From Pseudomonas fluorescens Q2-87 (GTDB lineage: Bacteria; Pseudomonadota; Gammaproteobacteria; Pseudomonadales; Pseudomonadaceae): 64,000 nt of DNA. The DNA lies in the NCBI RefSeq assembly GCF_000281895.1, contig NZ_CM001558.1, positions 3,104,556-3,168,555 on the forward strand, written 5' to 3'. Both the position numbers and the translations under genes were made by a program. Shown here piece by piece: positions 47,971 through 56,576 of this stretch (within the stretch, counting starts at the first letter, position 1; every line of letters starts with the position of its first letter). Below the pieces are notes generated by a model. It was not told the origin of the DNA. It ran no database searches and saw nothing but the letters and a program-made list of their open reading frames with translations.

Positions 47971-48000
47971 GCCTTTCAATACAGTCGTGCATTGAAAGGC
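47971..48000 (+). terminator. Hairpin after the Rieske gene
   Basis: GCCTTTCAAT and ATTGAAAGGC form a perfect 10-bp stem with a 10-base loop, 20 bp past the stop codon. Only TTACGCC follows, so termination may be partial and let the MFS gene be read. Confidence 0.65.
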
Positions 48001-48090
48001 TTACGCCTTAGCAACTTGTCCCTTCCTCCTTCCAGGCCTCAGCGCAGTCGCTGCCAGGCCTTTCTTCGTGTGCCTGTTTGGGTGATTCAA

Positions 48091-49236
48091 ATGACTACGT
48101 CATCGTTAGCGATCAACGCCAATTACGGCGAACGCACGTCAACCCGTATTGCTTTCCTGATCGCAGGGCTTGTCATGTCGGCATGGGCGCCCTTAGTGCC
48201 GCTTGCCAAGGCGCGCACGGGGTTGGACGAAAGCGGGTTGGGGCTTTTGCTGCTGGGCCTGGGCGTGGGGTCGATTGTTGCCATGCCGTTTGCCGGGCAC
48301 CTCACCGCACGTTACGGCTGCCGCCCAGTCATTGTGTGTTCCACTGCGACTTTATGTGTATTGCTTGTACTGTTGAGCAGCCTCAGTTGGCTGCCGGGCC
48401 TGGCATTGGCCGTAGTGCTGTTTGGCGCGGCTATGGGCATGCTGGATTGTGCGATGAACATTCAGTCCATCATTGTGGAAAAAAACAGTGGCGAGGCACT
48501 TCAGTCGGGGTTCCATGGCCTGTACAGCGTCGGAGGCATTCTGGGTGCCGGCGCGTTGACTGCACTGTTGAGCATAGGATTAGAACCGGTGTTTTCAGTG
48601 CTGTGCGTCGTCATCGTGGTAATGGGGTGCCTGTATAAAGCGATTCCAAGTTTATTGACCTATGGAACCGAAAAAAACGGCCCGATCTTTGCGATCCCAA
48701 AAGGCATTGTCTTTTTACTGGGCGCGCTGTGCTTCATCGTTTTTTTAACCGAAGGCGCAGTACTGGACTGGGGTGCTGTCTTTCTCGTATCCAGCCGGAA
48801 CATGGAGCCCACCTTGGCCGGCTTGGGTTATGCCAGTTTTGCGGCGGCGATGACCCTGGGACGGCTGACAGGGGATGCCCTCGTACGCAGATTCGGCGGC
48901 GTGCGCGTGGTGGCTTATGGCGGAATGATTGCTGCCACCGGCATGCTCGTATCGCTTGGATTCGAGGGCTGGCCTGCCTCGTTACTGGGATATGCATTGC
49001 TCGGCGCAGGATGCTCGAACATTGTTCCCGTGCTGTTTACCGCCACCGGAAAACAGGACCGCATGCCCCAAAGAGTCGCCATACCGGCGGTTATCTCCAT
49101 GGGCTATGCAGGAATTTTGATAGGCCCGGCGGTGATCGGTTTCGTTGCCCATATGAGCAGTCTTTCATTTGCGTTAGGGGGCCTGGTGTTTCTTCTACTA
49201 TTTGTGAGCGCTGCCGCGCACTGTCTGCGCGTGTGA
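48091..49236 (+). CDS. MFS transporter (YbjJ-like)
   Basis: A protein of 381 residues with 12 predicted helices. Motif A-like sequence is GHLTARYGCRPV and the second half carries GRLTGDALVRRFGGVRVV. It resembles the YbjJ/fucose-permease-like group with uncertain substrates. The start at 48091 is chosen because the upstream in-frame part (from 47992) overlaps the hairpin and is not hydrophobic. It lies downstream of the Rieske gene and may export formaldehyde-stress products or import substrate; this is not shown. Confidence 0.82.
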   Translation: MTTSSLAINANYGERTSTRIAFLIAGLVMSAWAPLVPLAKARTGLDESGLGLLLLGLGVGSIVAMPFAGHLTARYGCRPVIVCSTATLCVLLVLLSSLSWLPGLALAVVLFGAAMGMLDCAMNIQSIIVEKNSGEALQSGFHGLYSVGGILGAGALTALLSIGLEPVFSVLCVVIVVMGCLYKAIPSLLTYGTEKNGPIFAIPKGIVFLLGALCFIVFLTEGAVLDWGAVFLVSSRNMEPTLAGLGYASFAAAMTLGRLTGDALVRRFGGVRVVAYGGMIAATGMLVSLGFEGWPASLLGYALLGAGCSNIVPVLFTATGKQDRMPQRVAIPAVISMGYAGILIGPAVIGFVAHMSSLSFALGGLVFLLLFVSAAAHCLRV

Positions 49237-49464
49237 TCCATCAATATTTGGATAACTAGAGATTATCGCTGAATAGGGGCTGAGAAACAGGCCCGACAAG
49301 TTCGCTTAGGGATATCCACTCATATTCCATATCCTTTTCCGAACGACCACGGATTTGCCACATTCGGGTTCTCATCCAGTATCGGGAGGCGCACTGAATA
49401 CCAACCACGGCCACCCAGATCCATGTCATAAATCGCCACTCGCGATCACTCCCACACCCAGTGC

Positions 49465-49488
49465 AATTGGGGCAAAAATTGGGGCAAA
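49465..49488. repeat. Tandem 12-mer direct repeat
   Basis: AATTGGGGCAAA occurs twice without a gap. It lies 43 bp before the LysR-tail remnant, at the right border of the proposed inserted segment, and could be part of an integrase arm or attachment region. That role is an inference. Confidence 0.55.
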
Positions 49489-49531
49489 ATTCTATGTTTT
49501 CTGGCTGTAACTACCGTTTTAGAGCCCAGTC

Positions 49532-49564
49532 AAAATGTTCTTTGGCGATCCAGAGAGCCTCTAG
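49532..49564 (+). pseudogene. Remnant of a LysR gene 3' end
   Basis: Eleven codons encode KMFFGDPESL and a TAG stop. The LysR gene at 32801-33715 ends QMFFGDPESL and TAG. The two DNA copies agree at 27 of 33 bases and, after the first codon, differ only at third positions that do not change the amino acid. The upstream sequence does not continue the LysR frame. This is the tail of a homologous, diverged allele left at the far side of a 15.8-kb segment. Confidence 0.7.
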
Positions 49565-49601
49565 AAAATAAACGGTACTCACCCTTCGAACAGCCATAAC
49601 C

Positions 49602-50519
49602 TCAAAACACAAAACCATGCCCTAACTCCCCTTCCATCCATCCCAGAAATCGCCTGACCCTGGGATAACTGGAATGAGCCTTCGGGAAAACCAGATGGTG
49701 GGCAGCTACCGCAGCGCTCAGCGCTTCGGGGGCGACTTCAATCAGTGAGCCGCTGGCGAGGTATTTTTGCGCCAGCAGTGTGCTTTCGAGGGCGAATCCC
49801 AAGCCGTGGCTCGCCGCTTCCAGGCTCATGTAGGATCGGTCAAAACTCAAGGCGTAGGGTTTTTCGGGGTGTGCCAGGCCATGCTGGGCGAACCACTCGG
49901 GCCATCGGAGCAAGGTCGCTTCGGAAAGAATCAGATCTTGCGCCAGCAGATCCGCGGCGGTGTTCACCGTGCAGCGCGCGATCAGCTTGGGCGAGGCCAG
50001 CACAGCGAAGCTTTCGTTGCGCACGGTGCGCACTTCATAGCTGGGCCACTCGGGCCGGCCATGACGAATATCGACATCGATCTTGTCGTGGCTGAAATGC
50101 AGCGATTCATACGAGCAAGACAAGTTGATTTGGATGTCCGGGTTGGTCAAGCGAAACGACTCCAACCGGGGCATCAGCCAGAGCAAGCCGAAGCTGGGTG
50201 AGGAATGCAGCCGCAGGCAATCCAGGCTCACGTCACTCGCGGCCCGCTCCGTAGCGACTTCAAGACTCTGCAACAGACCGGAAATGTCCTTCAAGTACTG
50301 CGCACCCACGGGGGTCAGCGTTACGCCGCGCGCCGCCCGGACGAACAACTGTCGCCCAATCATGACCTCCAGCTTGGCCAGTTGGTGGCTGATCGCTGAG
50401 GGCGTGAGGTCCAGCACTTCGGCGGCCCTTGCCAGGTTGCCGAAACGGGCGGTTTGCTCGAAGGCTTGAATTGCTCTCAGCGGTGGCAGCTTGGATGAAG
50501 GGATATCGTCCTGGTGCAT
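49602..50519 (-). CDS. LysR-family regulator, GcvA-like
   Basis: A 305-residue protein with LPPLRAIQAFEQTARFGNLA and HTH LTPSAISHQLAKLEVMIGRQ, the GcvA/AmpR branch. It is divergent from the SDR-MFS-transketolase-hydrolase operon, with a T-N11-A inverted repeat between them, and is probably its regulator. The start ATG at 50519 (MHQDDIPSS) is preferred over a 17-codon upstream extension that runs into the promoter. Confidence 0.9.
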   Translation of the reverse strand: MHQDDIPSSKLPPLRAIQAFEQTARFGNLARAAEVLDLTPSAISHQLAKLEVMIGRQLFVRAARGVTLTPVGAQYLKDISGLLQSLEVATERAASDVSLDCLRLHSSPSFGLLWLMPRLESFRLTNPDIQINLSCSYESLHFSHDKIDVDIRHGRPEWPSYEVRTVRNESFAVLASPKLIARCTVNTAADLLAQDLILSEATLLRWPEWFAQHGLAHPEKPYALSFDRSYMSLEAASHGLGFALESTLLAQKYLASGSLIEVAPEALSAAVAAHHLVFPKAHSSYPRVRRFLGWMEGELGHGFVF

Positions 50520-50593
50520 CAGTGTCCAGCCTATTGTTTTGGTCTCGAACGGGTAATCCCATTCAAGCATTTGCGGCTTATGTTGACGAGCGC

Positions 50594-50606
50594 TGAATTT
50601 TATTCA
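50594..50606. promoter_or_regulatory. LysR box in the divergent promoter
   Basis: TGAAT-TTT-ATTCA is a perfect inverted repeat with exact T-N11-A spacing, about midway between the LysR start (50519) and the SDR start (50708). Confidence 0.6.
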
Positions 50607-50707
50607 TGTAGCAGTGACGTTTGCGTTATTGCTCGGCCTGCCGACGGAGACCACTCTGAGTCATCGATTACTGAATCGAACCATAAAAACAATCAGAGGA
50701 AATCCTC

Positions 50708-51457
50708 ATGCTTCTTCAAGGCAAAGTCGCGATTATCACTGGCGCTGCATCCGAACGTGGTATCGGCCGCGCAACGGCGATTACCTTCGCCAAACACGGC
50801 GCCCGCGTTGTGATCCTGGATCTCGACGAATCCGCCGCCCGTGACGCTGCGGCCTCCCTCGGCGACGGCCATCTGGGCCTGGCCGCCAACGTCGCCGATG
50901 AGACACAAGTCAAAGCAGCCGTCGCCAAGGTTATCGAGCAGTACGGCCGTATCGACATACTCATCAATAACGCCGGCATCACGCAACCGATCAAGACCCT
51001 GGACATTCGTCCCAGCGATTATGACAAGGTTCTGGATGTAAGCCTGCGCGGCACGCTATTGATGTCGCAGGCGGTCATCCCGGCGATGCGTTCCCAGGCT
51101 TCGGGCAGCATCGTCTGCATGTCCTCCGTCTCTGCCCAGCGCGGCGGCGGAATTTTCGGCGGGCCGCACTACAGCGCGGCAAAGGCCGGTGTGCTCGGAT
51201 TGGGCAAGGCCATGGCGCGGGAGTTTGGCGCGGACAACATTCGCGTCAACTCCATCACGCCAGGTTTGATCCATACCGACATCACCGGCGGCCTGATGCA
51301 GGATGATCGGCGCCACGCCATCATCGAAAGCATCCCGCTGGGCCGGCTTGGCGCCGCCCAGGATGTCGCCAATGCGGCGCTGTTTCTTGCCAGCGACTTG
51401 TCCTCTTACCTCACCGGCATCACGCTCGATGTAAACGGCGGCATGTTGATCCACTGA
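50708..51457 (+). CDS. Short-chain dehydrogenase/reductase
   Basis: A 249-residue classical SDR. The cofactor loop is TGAASERGIG, NAG motif INNAGITQP, and the catalytic Ser-Tyr-Lys are in SSVSAQRGGGIFGGPHYSAAKAG. An acidic residue after the second strand (ILDLDES) predicts NAD(H). It is first in an operon with an MFS transporter and split transketolase, so it probably oxidises a polyol or sugar to a ketose that transketolase can cleave. AGAGGAA precedes the start. Confidence 0.9.
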   Translation: MLLQGKVAIITGAASERGIGRATAITFAKHGARVVILDLDESAARDAAASLGDGHLGLAANVADETQVKAAVAKVIEQYGRIDILINNAGITQPIKTLDIRPSDYDKVLDVSLRGTLLMSQAVIPAMRSQASGSIVCMSSVSAQRGGGIFGGPHYSAAKAGVLGLGKAMAREFGADNIRVNSITPGLIHTDITGGLMQDDRRHAIIESIPLGRLGAAQDVANAALFLASDLSSYLTGITLDVNGGMLIH

Positions 51458-51553
51458 CGACAGGGATTGCCACACGCTGTCCATTAAGTTCTGGATCGAA
51501 GATACGTCGGGCCGCAAGTCCGGCGTTCTATAAAAACAAGAGATCAGACCATC

Positions 51554-52855
51554 ATGATGACCACCATGACACTCGACGCTGTGTCCTCGGTACGCTCAAG
51601 CGCGTATCGAAAAACTGCCTGGCGACTGATGCCTTTCCTGATGCTGTGCTACCTGTGCGCTTACCTTGACCGGGTAAATGTCGGGTTCGCAAAGCTGCAG
51701 ATGATGAATGACCTGTCCCTGAGCGAGACCGTATACGGCCTAGGCGCGGGCGTGTTCTTCCTTGGCTATTTCCTCTGCGAAGTGCCAAGCAACCTCATCC
51801 TTCACAAGGTCGGTGCCCGGCGCTGGATCGCGCGCATCATGATCTCGTGGGGCATCATTTCCGCCCTCTTCGCTTTCGTCGAAACCGCCTGGCAGTTCTA
51901 TACGTTGCGCTTTCTGCTGGGTATCGCCGAGGCCGGTCTCGCGCCGGGCTTGCTGCTTTACCTCACGTACTGGTTCCCCTCCTACCGCCGCGCCAAGATG
52001 ACCGTGCTGTGGTTCATCGCCATTCCGCTCTCAGGGATGATCGGCGGGCCGCTCTCGGGCTACATCATGACCAAGTTCGCAGGTTTTCATGGCTGGGCGG
52101 GCTGGCAGTGGATGTTCGTGATCGAAGCCATTCCGACCGTCATCGTCGGCCTGATGGTGCTGGCTTACCTCAAGGATGGCGTCCACCAGGCGACCTGGCT
52201 CACCGACGAAGAAAAAACGCTGGTGAGCAAAGAGTTGGCCGAGGACAACAGCCGCAAGGTCACCCATGCATCGGTCGGGGCGTTCCTGCGGGACCGTCGC
52301 CTTTGGACTCTCGCGTGCATCTACTTTTGCGTAGTCATGGGCCAATACGCGATCACCTTTTGGTTGCCGACGCTTATCCGCAACGCCGGGGTAGCCGACC
52401 CGATGTACATCGGATTGCTGACCAGTCTCCCCTACCTGTGCGCCATCGTCGCGATGGTCCTCATGGGGCGCAGCGGCGACAAGCACCAAGAACGCCGCTG
52501 GCACCTGGTCGGGCCCATGATCGCCGGCGCGCTGGGCCTCACGTTGGCGGCGGTGTTCGGCGCAAACCTGACGCTGTCGGTGTTGTGCCTGTGCCTTGCA
52601 GCAGCAGGTGTGCTCTCGGCGTCTTCGCTGTTCTGGATGCTGCCCACCACATTGCTCGGTGGCGTCTCCGCCGCTGCGGGGATCGCCGGAATCAACAGCT
52701 TCGCCAATCTTGCGGGTTTCTGCTCGCCGTACCTGATTGGATGGGTCACTACCACGACCGGTTCGAGCGCCATTGGCATGTACCTGATTACCGCTGTGCT
52801 GTGTATCGGTGCCTGCCTGGTGCTGCGCATTCCAGCCGCGTCGGTCAATCGTTGA
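51554..52855 (+). CDS. MFS transporter, anion:cation symporter type
   Basis: A 433-residue, 12-helix transporter. CYLCAYLDRVNVGFAKLQM and GLAPGLLLYLTYWFP are hallmarks of the ACS family (tartrate, glucarate and phthalate transporters). It lies 96 bp after the SDR gene in the transketolase operon and is the probable importer of the operon's substrate, most likely a sugar acid, polyol or related compound. Confidence 0.9.
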   Translation: MMTTMTLDAVSSVRSSAYRKTAWRLMPFLMLCYLCAYLDRVNVGFAKLQMMNDLSLSETVYGLGAGVFFLGYFLCEVPSNLILHKVGARRWIARIMISWGIISALFAFVETAWQFYTLRFLLGIAEAGLAPGLLLYLTYWFPSYRRAKMTVLWFIAIPLSGMIGGPLSGYIMTKFAGFHGWAGWQWMFVIEAIPTVIVGLMVLAYLKDGVHQATWLTDEEKTLVSKELAEDNSRKVTHASVGAFLRDRRLWTLACIYFCVVMGQYAITFWLPTLIRNAGVADPMYIGLLTSLPYLCAIVAMVLMGRSGDKHQERRWHLVGPMIAGALGLTLAAVFGANLTLSVLCLCLAAAGVLSASSLFWMLPTTLLGGVSAAAGIAGINSFANLAGFCSPYLIGWVTTTTGSSAIGMYLITAVLCIGACLVLRIPAASVNR

Positions 52856-52872
52856 GTTAACGGAGAATTTCC

Positions 52873-53721
52873 ATGACTGTCACATTATCTCGCGCGTCGT
52901 CCACCACCCTGGTGCAGCGTGCCCATAACATTCGCCGCCATGCCTTGCGCATGGGTCAAGTCCAGGGCCAGGGCTACGTCGGCCAGGCGCTGGGCGCGGC
53001 AGATTTGCTGGCCGTGTCGTACTTTCATGCCTTGAACTACAAGCCCGAAGATCCCGAATGGGAACAGCGTGATCGCTTTTATCTTTCCATCGGCCACTAT
53101 GCGATCGCGCTATACGCCGCGCTGATCGAAGCTGAAATCATTCCACTGGACGAGCTTGAAACCTACGGTTCGGATGACAGCCGCTTGCCCATGTCCGGCA
53201 TGGCCGCATACACCCCCGGCATGGAAATCACCGGCGGCTCGCTGGGCCAGGGGCTGGGTATCGCGGTTGGCGCCTGCCTGGGTTTGAAGCGCAAGCAATC
53301 CGCCTCTTTCGTCTACAACCTGCTGTCGGATGGCGAGCTGAATGAGGGGTCTACCTGGGAAGCGGTCATGTCCGCTTCGCACTGGAAACTCGACAACCTG
53401 ATCGCCATCGTCGACGTCAATAACCAGCAAGCCGACGGGCATTCCAGCGAGGTGCTCGCATTTGAACCCATCGTTGACCGATGGCAAGCCTTTGGCTGGT
53501 TCACCCAGCGGGTAGACGGCAACGATCTCGACGCTTTGGTCAAGGCGTTCGACGCCGCCCGCCACCATCGCGCCGCGCAACCGCGCGTGGTCATTTGCGA
53601 TACCAAGATGGGCAAAGGCGTGCCGTTCCTGGAAACCCGCGAAAAAACTCACTTCATCCGCGTGGATGAGCATGAATGGGATGTGGCCCTGAACAACCTC
53701 GAAGAAGGCAAGACGCTATGA
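52873..53721 (+). CDS. Transketolase N-terminal (TPP-binding) subunit
   Basis: A 282-residue split transketolase half. The TPP motif reads LSDGELNEGSTWEAVM and then VDVNNQQADG, with Ser in place of the usual first Gly of GDG. Histidine-bearing SIGHYAIALYAAL and GGSLGQGLGIAVGACLG fit the family. It works with the C-terminal subunit encoded by the next gene, whose start overlaps its stop. The protein lacks the longer loops of sugar-phosphate transketolase (TktA), so substrates may be small or non-phosphorylated. Confidence 0.92.
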   Translation: MTVTLSRASSTTLVQRAHNIRRHALRMGQVQGQGYVGQALGAADLLAVSYFHALNYKPEDPEWEQRDRFYLSIGHYAIALYAALIEAEIIPLDELETYGSDDSRLPMSGMAAYTPGMEITGGSLGQGLGIAVGACLGLKRKQSASFVYNLLSDGELNEGSTWEAVMSASHWKLDNLIAIVDVNNQQADGHSSEVLAFEPIVDRWQAFGWFTQRVDGNDLDALVKAFDAARHHRAAQPRVVICDTKMGKGVPFLETREKTHFIRVDEHEWDVALNNLEEGKTL

Positions 53722-54740
53722 GTAACGCGACCAACACTACGGCTCAGGCGCCGGCGACCGTGAAGAAAAAACTGACAACTTCCGCAATGATTGCATCGAT
53801 TGCCGCTGAAGGTCAGGCCACCAGATCCGCACCTTTTGGACATGCCTTGGCCACGCTCGCGGATCAGCGCCAGGATATCGTGGGCTTATCGGCTGACTTG
53901 TCCAAATACACCGACCTGCATATTTTTGCGAAAGCGCACCCGGAGCGTTTTTACCAGATGGGCATGGCCGAGCAGTTGTTGATGAGCGCGGCGGCGGGCA
54001 TGGCTCGGGAGGGATTCGTGCCCTTCGCCACCACTTACGCGGTGTTTGCTTCGCGCCGGGCCTATGACTTCATTTGCATGGCGATTGCCGAGGAAAACCT
54101 CAACGTCAAAATCGTTTGTGGCTTGCCCGGGCTCACGACCGGGTATGGTCCCAGCCATCAGGCAACTGATGACTTGGCGATCTTGCGCGCCATGCCCAAC
54201 CTGATGATTGTCGATCCCTGCGATGCCCTGGAAATCGAACAGGCCGTGCCCGCCATAGCGGCGCATCAAGGCCCGGTGTACATGCGATTGCTGCGGGGTA
54301 ACGTACCGCTGGTGCTCGACGAATATGACTATACATTCGAGATCGGCAAAGCCAAGACCCTGCGCACCGGCAATGACGTCTTGATCATTTCCACTGGCTT
54401 GATGACCATGCGCGCCCTGGAAGCGGCCAAGGCGCTTCAAGCTGACGGCGTGGATGTCGCGGTGCTGCACGTTCCCACCATCAAGCCCTTGGATGAACAA
54501 ACCATTCTGGCGGAGGCCAGGAAGCCGGGGCGACTGGTAGTGACGGCGGAAAATCATTCCATCATCGGCGGATTGGGCGAAGCGGTGGCAACCGTGCTGT
54601 TGCGCAATGCAGTGACGCCGACGTTCAGGCAAATCGCCTTGCCGGACGCCTTTCTCGATGCTGGCGCGCTTCCGACATTGCATGATCGTTACGGTATTTC
54701 TACCCAAGCTGTGTGTACGCAGATCAAGGGTTGGTTATAG
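53718..54740 (+). CDS. Transketolase C-terminal subunit
   Basis: A 340-residue partner carrying the pyrimidine-binding and C-terminal domains. The TPP-activating Glu is in MGMAEQLLMSAAAGMA, followed by FATTYAVFASRRAYDF and the loop GYGPSHQATDD. The ATGA overlap with the N-terminal subunit gene means strict coupling. An in-frame upstream start at 53676 would overlap more and has no ribosome site. The N-terminal 35 residues are low-complexity Ala/Thr/Lys. Confidence 0.92.
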   Translation: MSNATNTTAQAPATVKKKLTTSAMIASIAAEGQATRSAPFGHALATLADQRQDIVGLSADLSKYTDLHIFAKAHPERFYQMGMAEQLLMSAAAGMAREGFVPFATTYAVFASRRAYDFICMAIAEENLNVKIVCGLPGLTTGYGPSHQATDDLAILRAMPNLMIVDPCDALEIEQAVPAIAAHQGPVYMRLLRGNVPLVLDEYDYTFEIGKAKTLRTGNDVLIISTGLMTMRALEAAKALQADGVDVAVLHVPTIKPLDEQTILAEARKPGRLVVTAENHSIIGGLGEAVATVLLRNAVTPTFRQIALPDAFLDAGALPTLHDRYGISTQAVCTQIKGWL

Positions 54741-54792
54741 GGTTTAAATCGGCGGGGGGCCGATCAGCCCCCTGACAAGGAGGAAGTATCCC

Positions 54793-55743
54793 TTGAACGT
54801 TGACCACCTGCTGGACCCCGATTACGCGTTTTTCCTTGAAGAACCCTCCAGCGAATGGACGCTCGCCGCCCTCCCCGGCATCCGAGCCCGAATAGGCGCG
54901 AACTCGAAAACCCCCGAGACGTCGCGCGGCGAACAGCGCTGGACAGGCGATACCGCAGATGCCGATGGGGTGCGCCTGTGCATTTACCGACCTGCCCCTG
55001 TTATTGAGACCCCATCGCTCCCCTCTATCCTCTACTTGCATGGCGGCGGTTTCGTGCTGGGAAGCCCGGAAATGGCCGACGATTACTTGGCCGATCTCGC
55101 TGACGAGTTGCAAGCGGTGATCGTCGCGGTCGATTATCGGCTGGCTCCAGAACATCCATTTCCTGCGCCGCTGGAGGACTGTTACACGGCGCTGGACTGG
55201 CTTTTTCGTCAAAGCCATGCGCTTGGCCTCGATCGGCAAAAAGTCGTGATCATGGGCCACAGTGCCGGTGGCGGCCTGGCTGCCACATTGGCCCTGCTGG
55301 TTCGCGAGCGCCGCGAGTATTCAGTCGCAGGCCTGCTCATGATTTACCCGATGCTCGACCACCGAACCGGCTCGGCGGCAGCACCTTCGGCCAATCCCAC
55401 CACCGGCACGTTGAATTGGCGGCCACAGGCCAACCAGTTTTGCTGGCAATGCCTGCAAGGGTCGTATGCCGCCCGAGACGAAAAAGCCTGCCTGTTTTCA
55501 CCCGCGCTGGCGGATGATCTAGGGGGGTTGCCACGCAGCTTTATCGGCGTCGGAAGCTTGGATCTTTTTCTTGAGGAAGGTGTGGACTTCGCACTGAAAC
55601 TCTCCCGCTCAGGCGTGTCCAGCGAGCTTCACGTCTACCCGGGCGTCCCGCATATGTTCGATCAGTATCCCGGGCGAATGACCGATCAATGCAGGAGCGA
55701 TGTCGCGCTTGCCCTTGGCAGAATGTGGACCGCGTCAGCGTGA
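54793..55743 (+). CDS. Alpha/beta hydrolase, hormone-sensitive lipase family
   Basis: A 316-residue esterase/lipase. The oxyanion motif is HGGGFVLGS, the nucleophile is in MGHSAGGGLAATL, the acid is in GVGSLDLFLEEG and the base is His in VYPGVPHMFD. It begins with TTG after a strong AAGGAGGA site. As the last gene in the operon, it may release the substrate from an ester or lactone. There is no signal peptide, so it acts in the cytoplasm. Confidence 0.88.
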   Translation: MNVDHLLDPDYAFFLEEPSSEWTLAALPGIRARIGANSKTPETSRGEQRWTGDTADADGVRLCIYRPAPVIETPSLPSILYLHGGGFVLGSPEMADDYLADLADELQAVIVAVDYRLAPEHPFPAPLEDCYTALDWLFRQSHALGLDRQKVVIMGHSAGGGLAATLALLVRERREYSVAGLLMIYPMLDHRTGSAAAPSANPTTGTLNWRPQANQFCWQCLQGSYAARDEKACLFSPALADDLGGLPRSFIGVGSLDLFLEEGVDFALKLSRSGVSSELHVYPGVPHMFDQYPGRMTDQCRSDVALALGRMWTASA

Positions 55744-55761
55744 TCTTCACGGCAAGGCCTT

Positions 55762-56523
55762 TCACTTCAGCCCATTGGACAGAAACTGCTGCAGGCGCTC
55801 GCTTTGGGGGTTATCCAGAATCTCTGGCCCACCCTGTTCTTCGACAAGCCCCTGATGGAGAAACAGCAGTTGGTTCGACACCTTGCGTGCAAATCCCATT
55901 TCATGGGTCACCATGATCATGGTCCGGCCTTCTTCGGCGAGCCCCTGGATAACCTTCAATACTTCGCCCACCACCTCCGGGTCCAGCGCTGAAGTGGGTT
56001 CGTCGAACAACATGACCTCCGGCTCCATGGCCAGCGCACGGGCAATCGCTACGCGCTGCTGTTGGCCGCCTGAAAGAAACGCAGGGAACTGATCGGCAAC
56101 ACGGGCAGGCAAGCCGACTTTATCCAAGTACCGTCGGGCACGGTCTTCTGCATCCTTTTTGCTGATGCCCAGCACACGACGTGGGGCAATGGTGATGTTC
56201 TCGAGCACGGACATATGCCCCCACAGATTGAAATGCTGGAACACCATGGCCAAGCGGGTGCGCAATCGCTGCAGTTCTCGATCATCCGCCACCCGCAATC
56301 CAGTATGGTTTTTAACCATGCGGATCGGTTTTCCATCCAGGCTCATGGCAACGTCATCAGGGGTTTCAAGAAAATTGATACAGCGCAGGAACGTGCTCTT
56401 CCCGGAGCCGCTCGCGCCAATCAGGCTGATGACATCACCTGTTTCCGCTTGAAGGGAAACCCCTTTGAGCACCTCGTGGCTACCGTATTTCTTGTGCAGG
56501 CCGTCAACGGTCAATTTGTACAT
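55762..56523 (-). CDS. Polar amino acid ABC transporter ATPase (HisP-like)
   Basis: A 253-residue ATPase. Walker A is GASGSGKST, signature LSGGQQQRVAIARAL and Walker B VMLFDEPTSALDPE. The long loop after Walker A (RCINFLETPDDVAMSLDGKP) is typical of HisP/ArgT-system ATPases of basic amino acid importers. It is the last gene of a binding protein-permease-permease-ATPase operon. Confidence 0.93.
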   Translation of the reverse strand: MYKLTVDGLHKKYGSHEVLKGVSLQAETGDVISLIGASGSGKSTFLRCINFLETPDDVAMSLDGKPIRMVKNHTGLRVADDRELQRLRTRLAMVFQHFNLWGHMSVLENITIAPRRVLGISKKDAEDRARRYLDKVGLPARVADQFPAFLSGGQQQRVAIARALAMEPEVMLFDEPTSALDPEVVGEVLKVIQGLAEEGRTMIMVTHEMGFARKVSNQLLFLHQGLVEEQGGPEILDNPQSERLQQFLSNGLK

Positions 56524-56576
56524 TTTCGGTAATCATCCTCTAAAGCGGAATGGCAGCAGCCGTGTCAGGCAAGGGC

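Larger units (their letters stand above)
49237..49601. other. Right border of the island, no intact gene
   Basis: No convincing intact gene is seen. A 57-codon minus-strand frame (49256-49429, starting MTWIWVAVVGIQ) is short and unsupported. The segment contains a tandem 12-mer repeat at 49465-49488 and the LysR-tail remnant at 49532-49564, which mark a recombination junction. Confidence 0.5.

Noticed and set aside
49256..49429. 57-codon minus-strand frame starting MTWIWVAVVGIQ
   Set aside because: It has one possible hydrophobic stretch, but it is short, without a ribosome site and located in a recombination border.
49465..49488. The tandem 12-mer as the start of a CRISPR or satellite array
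   Set aside because: There are only two units, with no spacers and no cas genes in the window.
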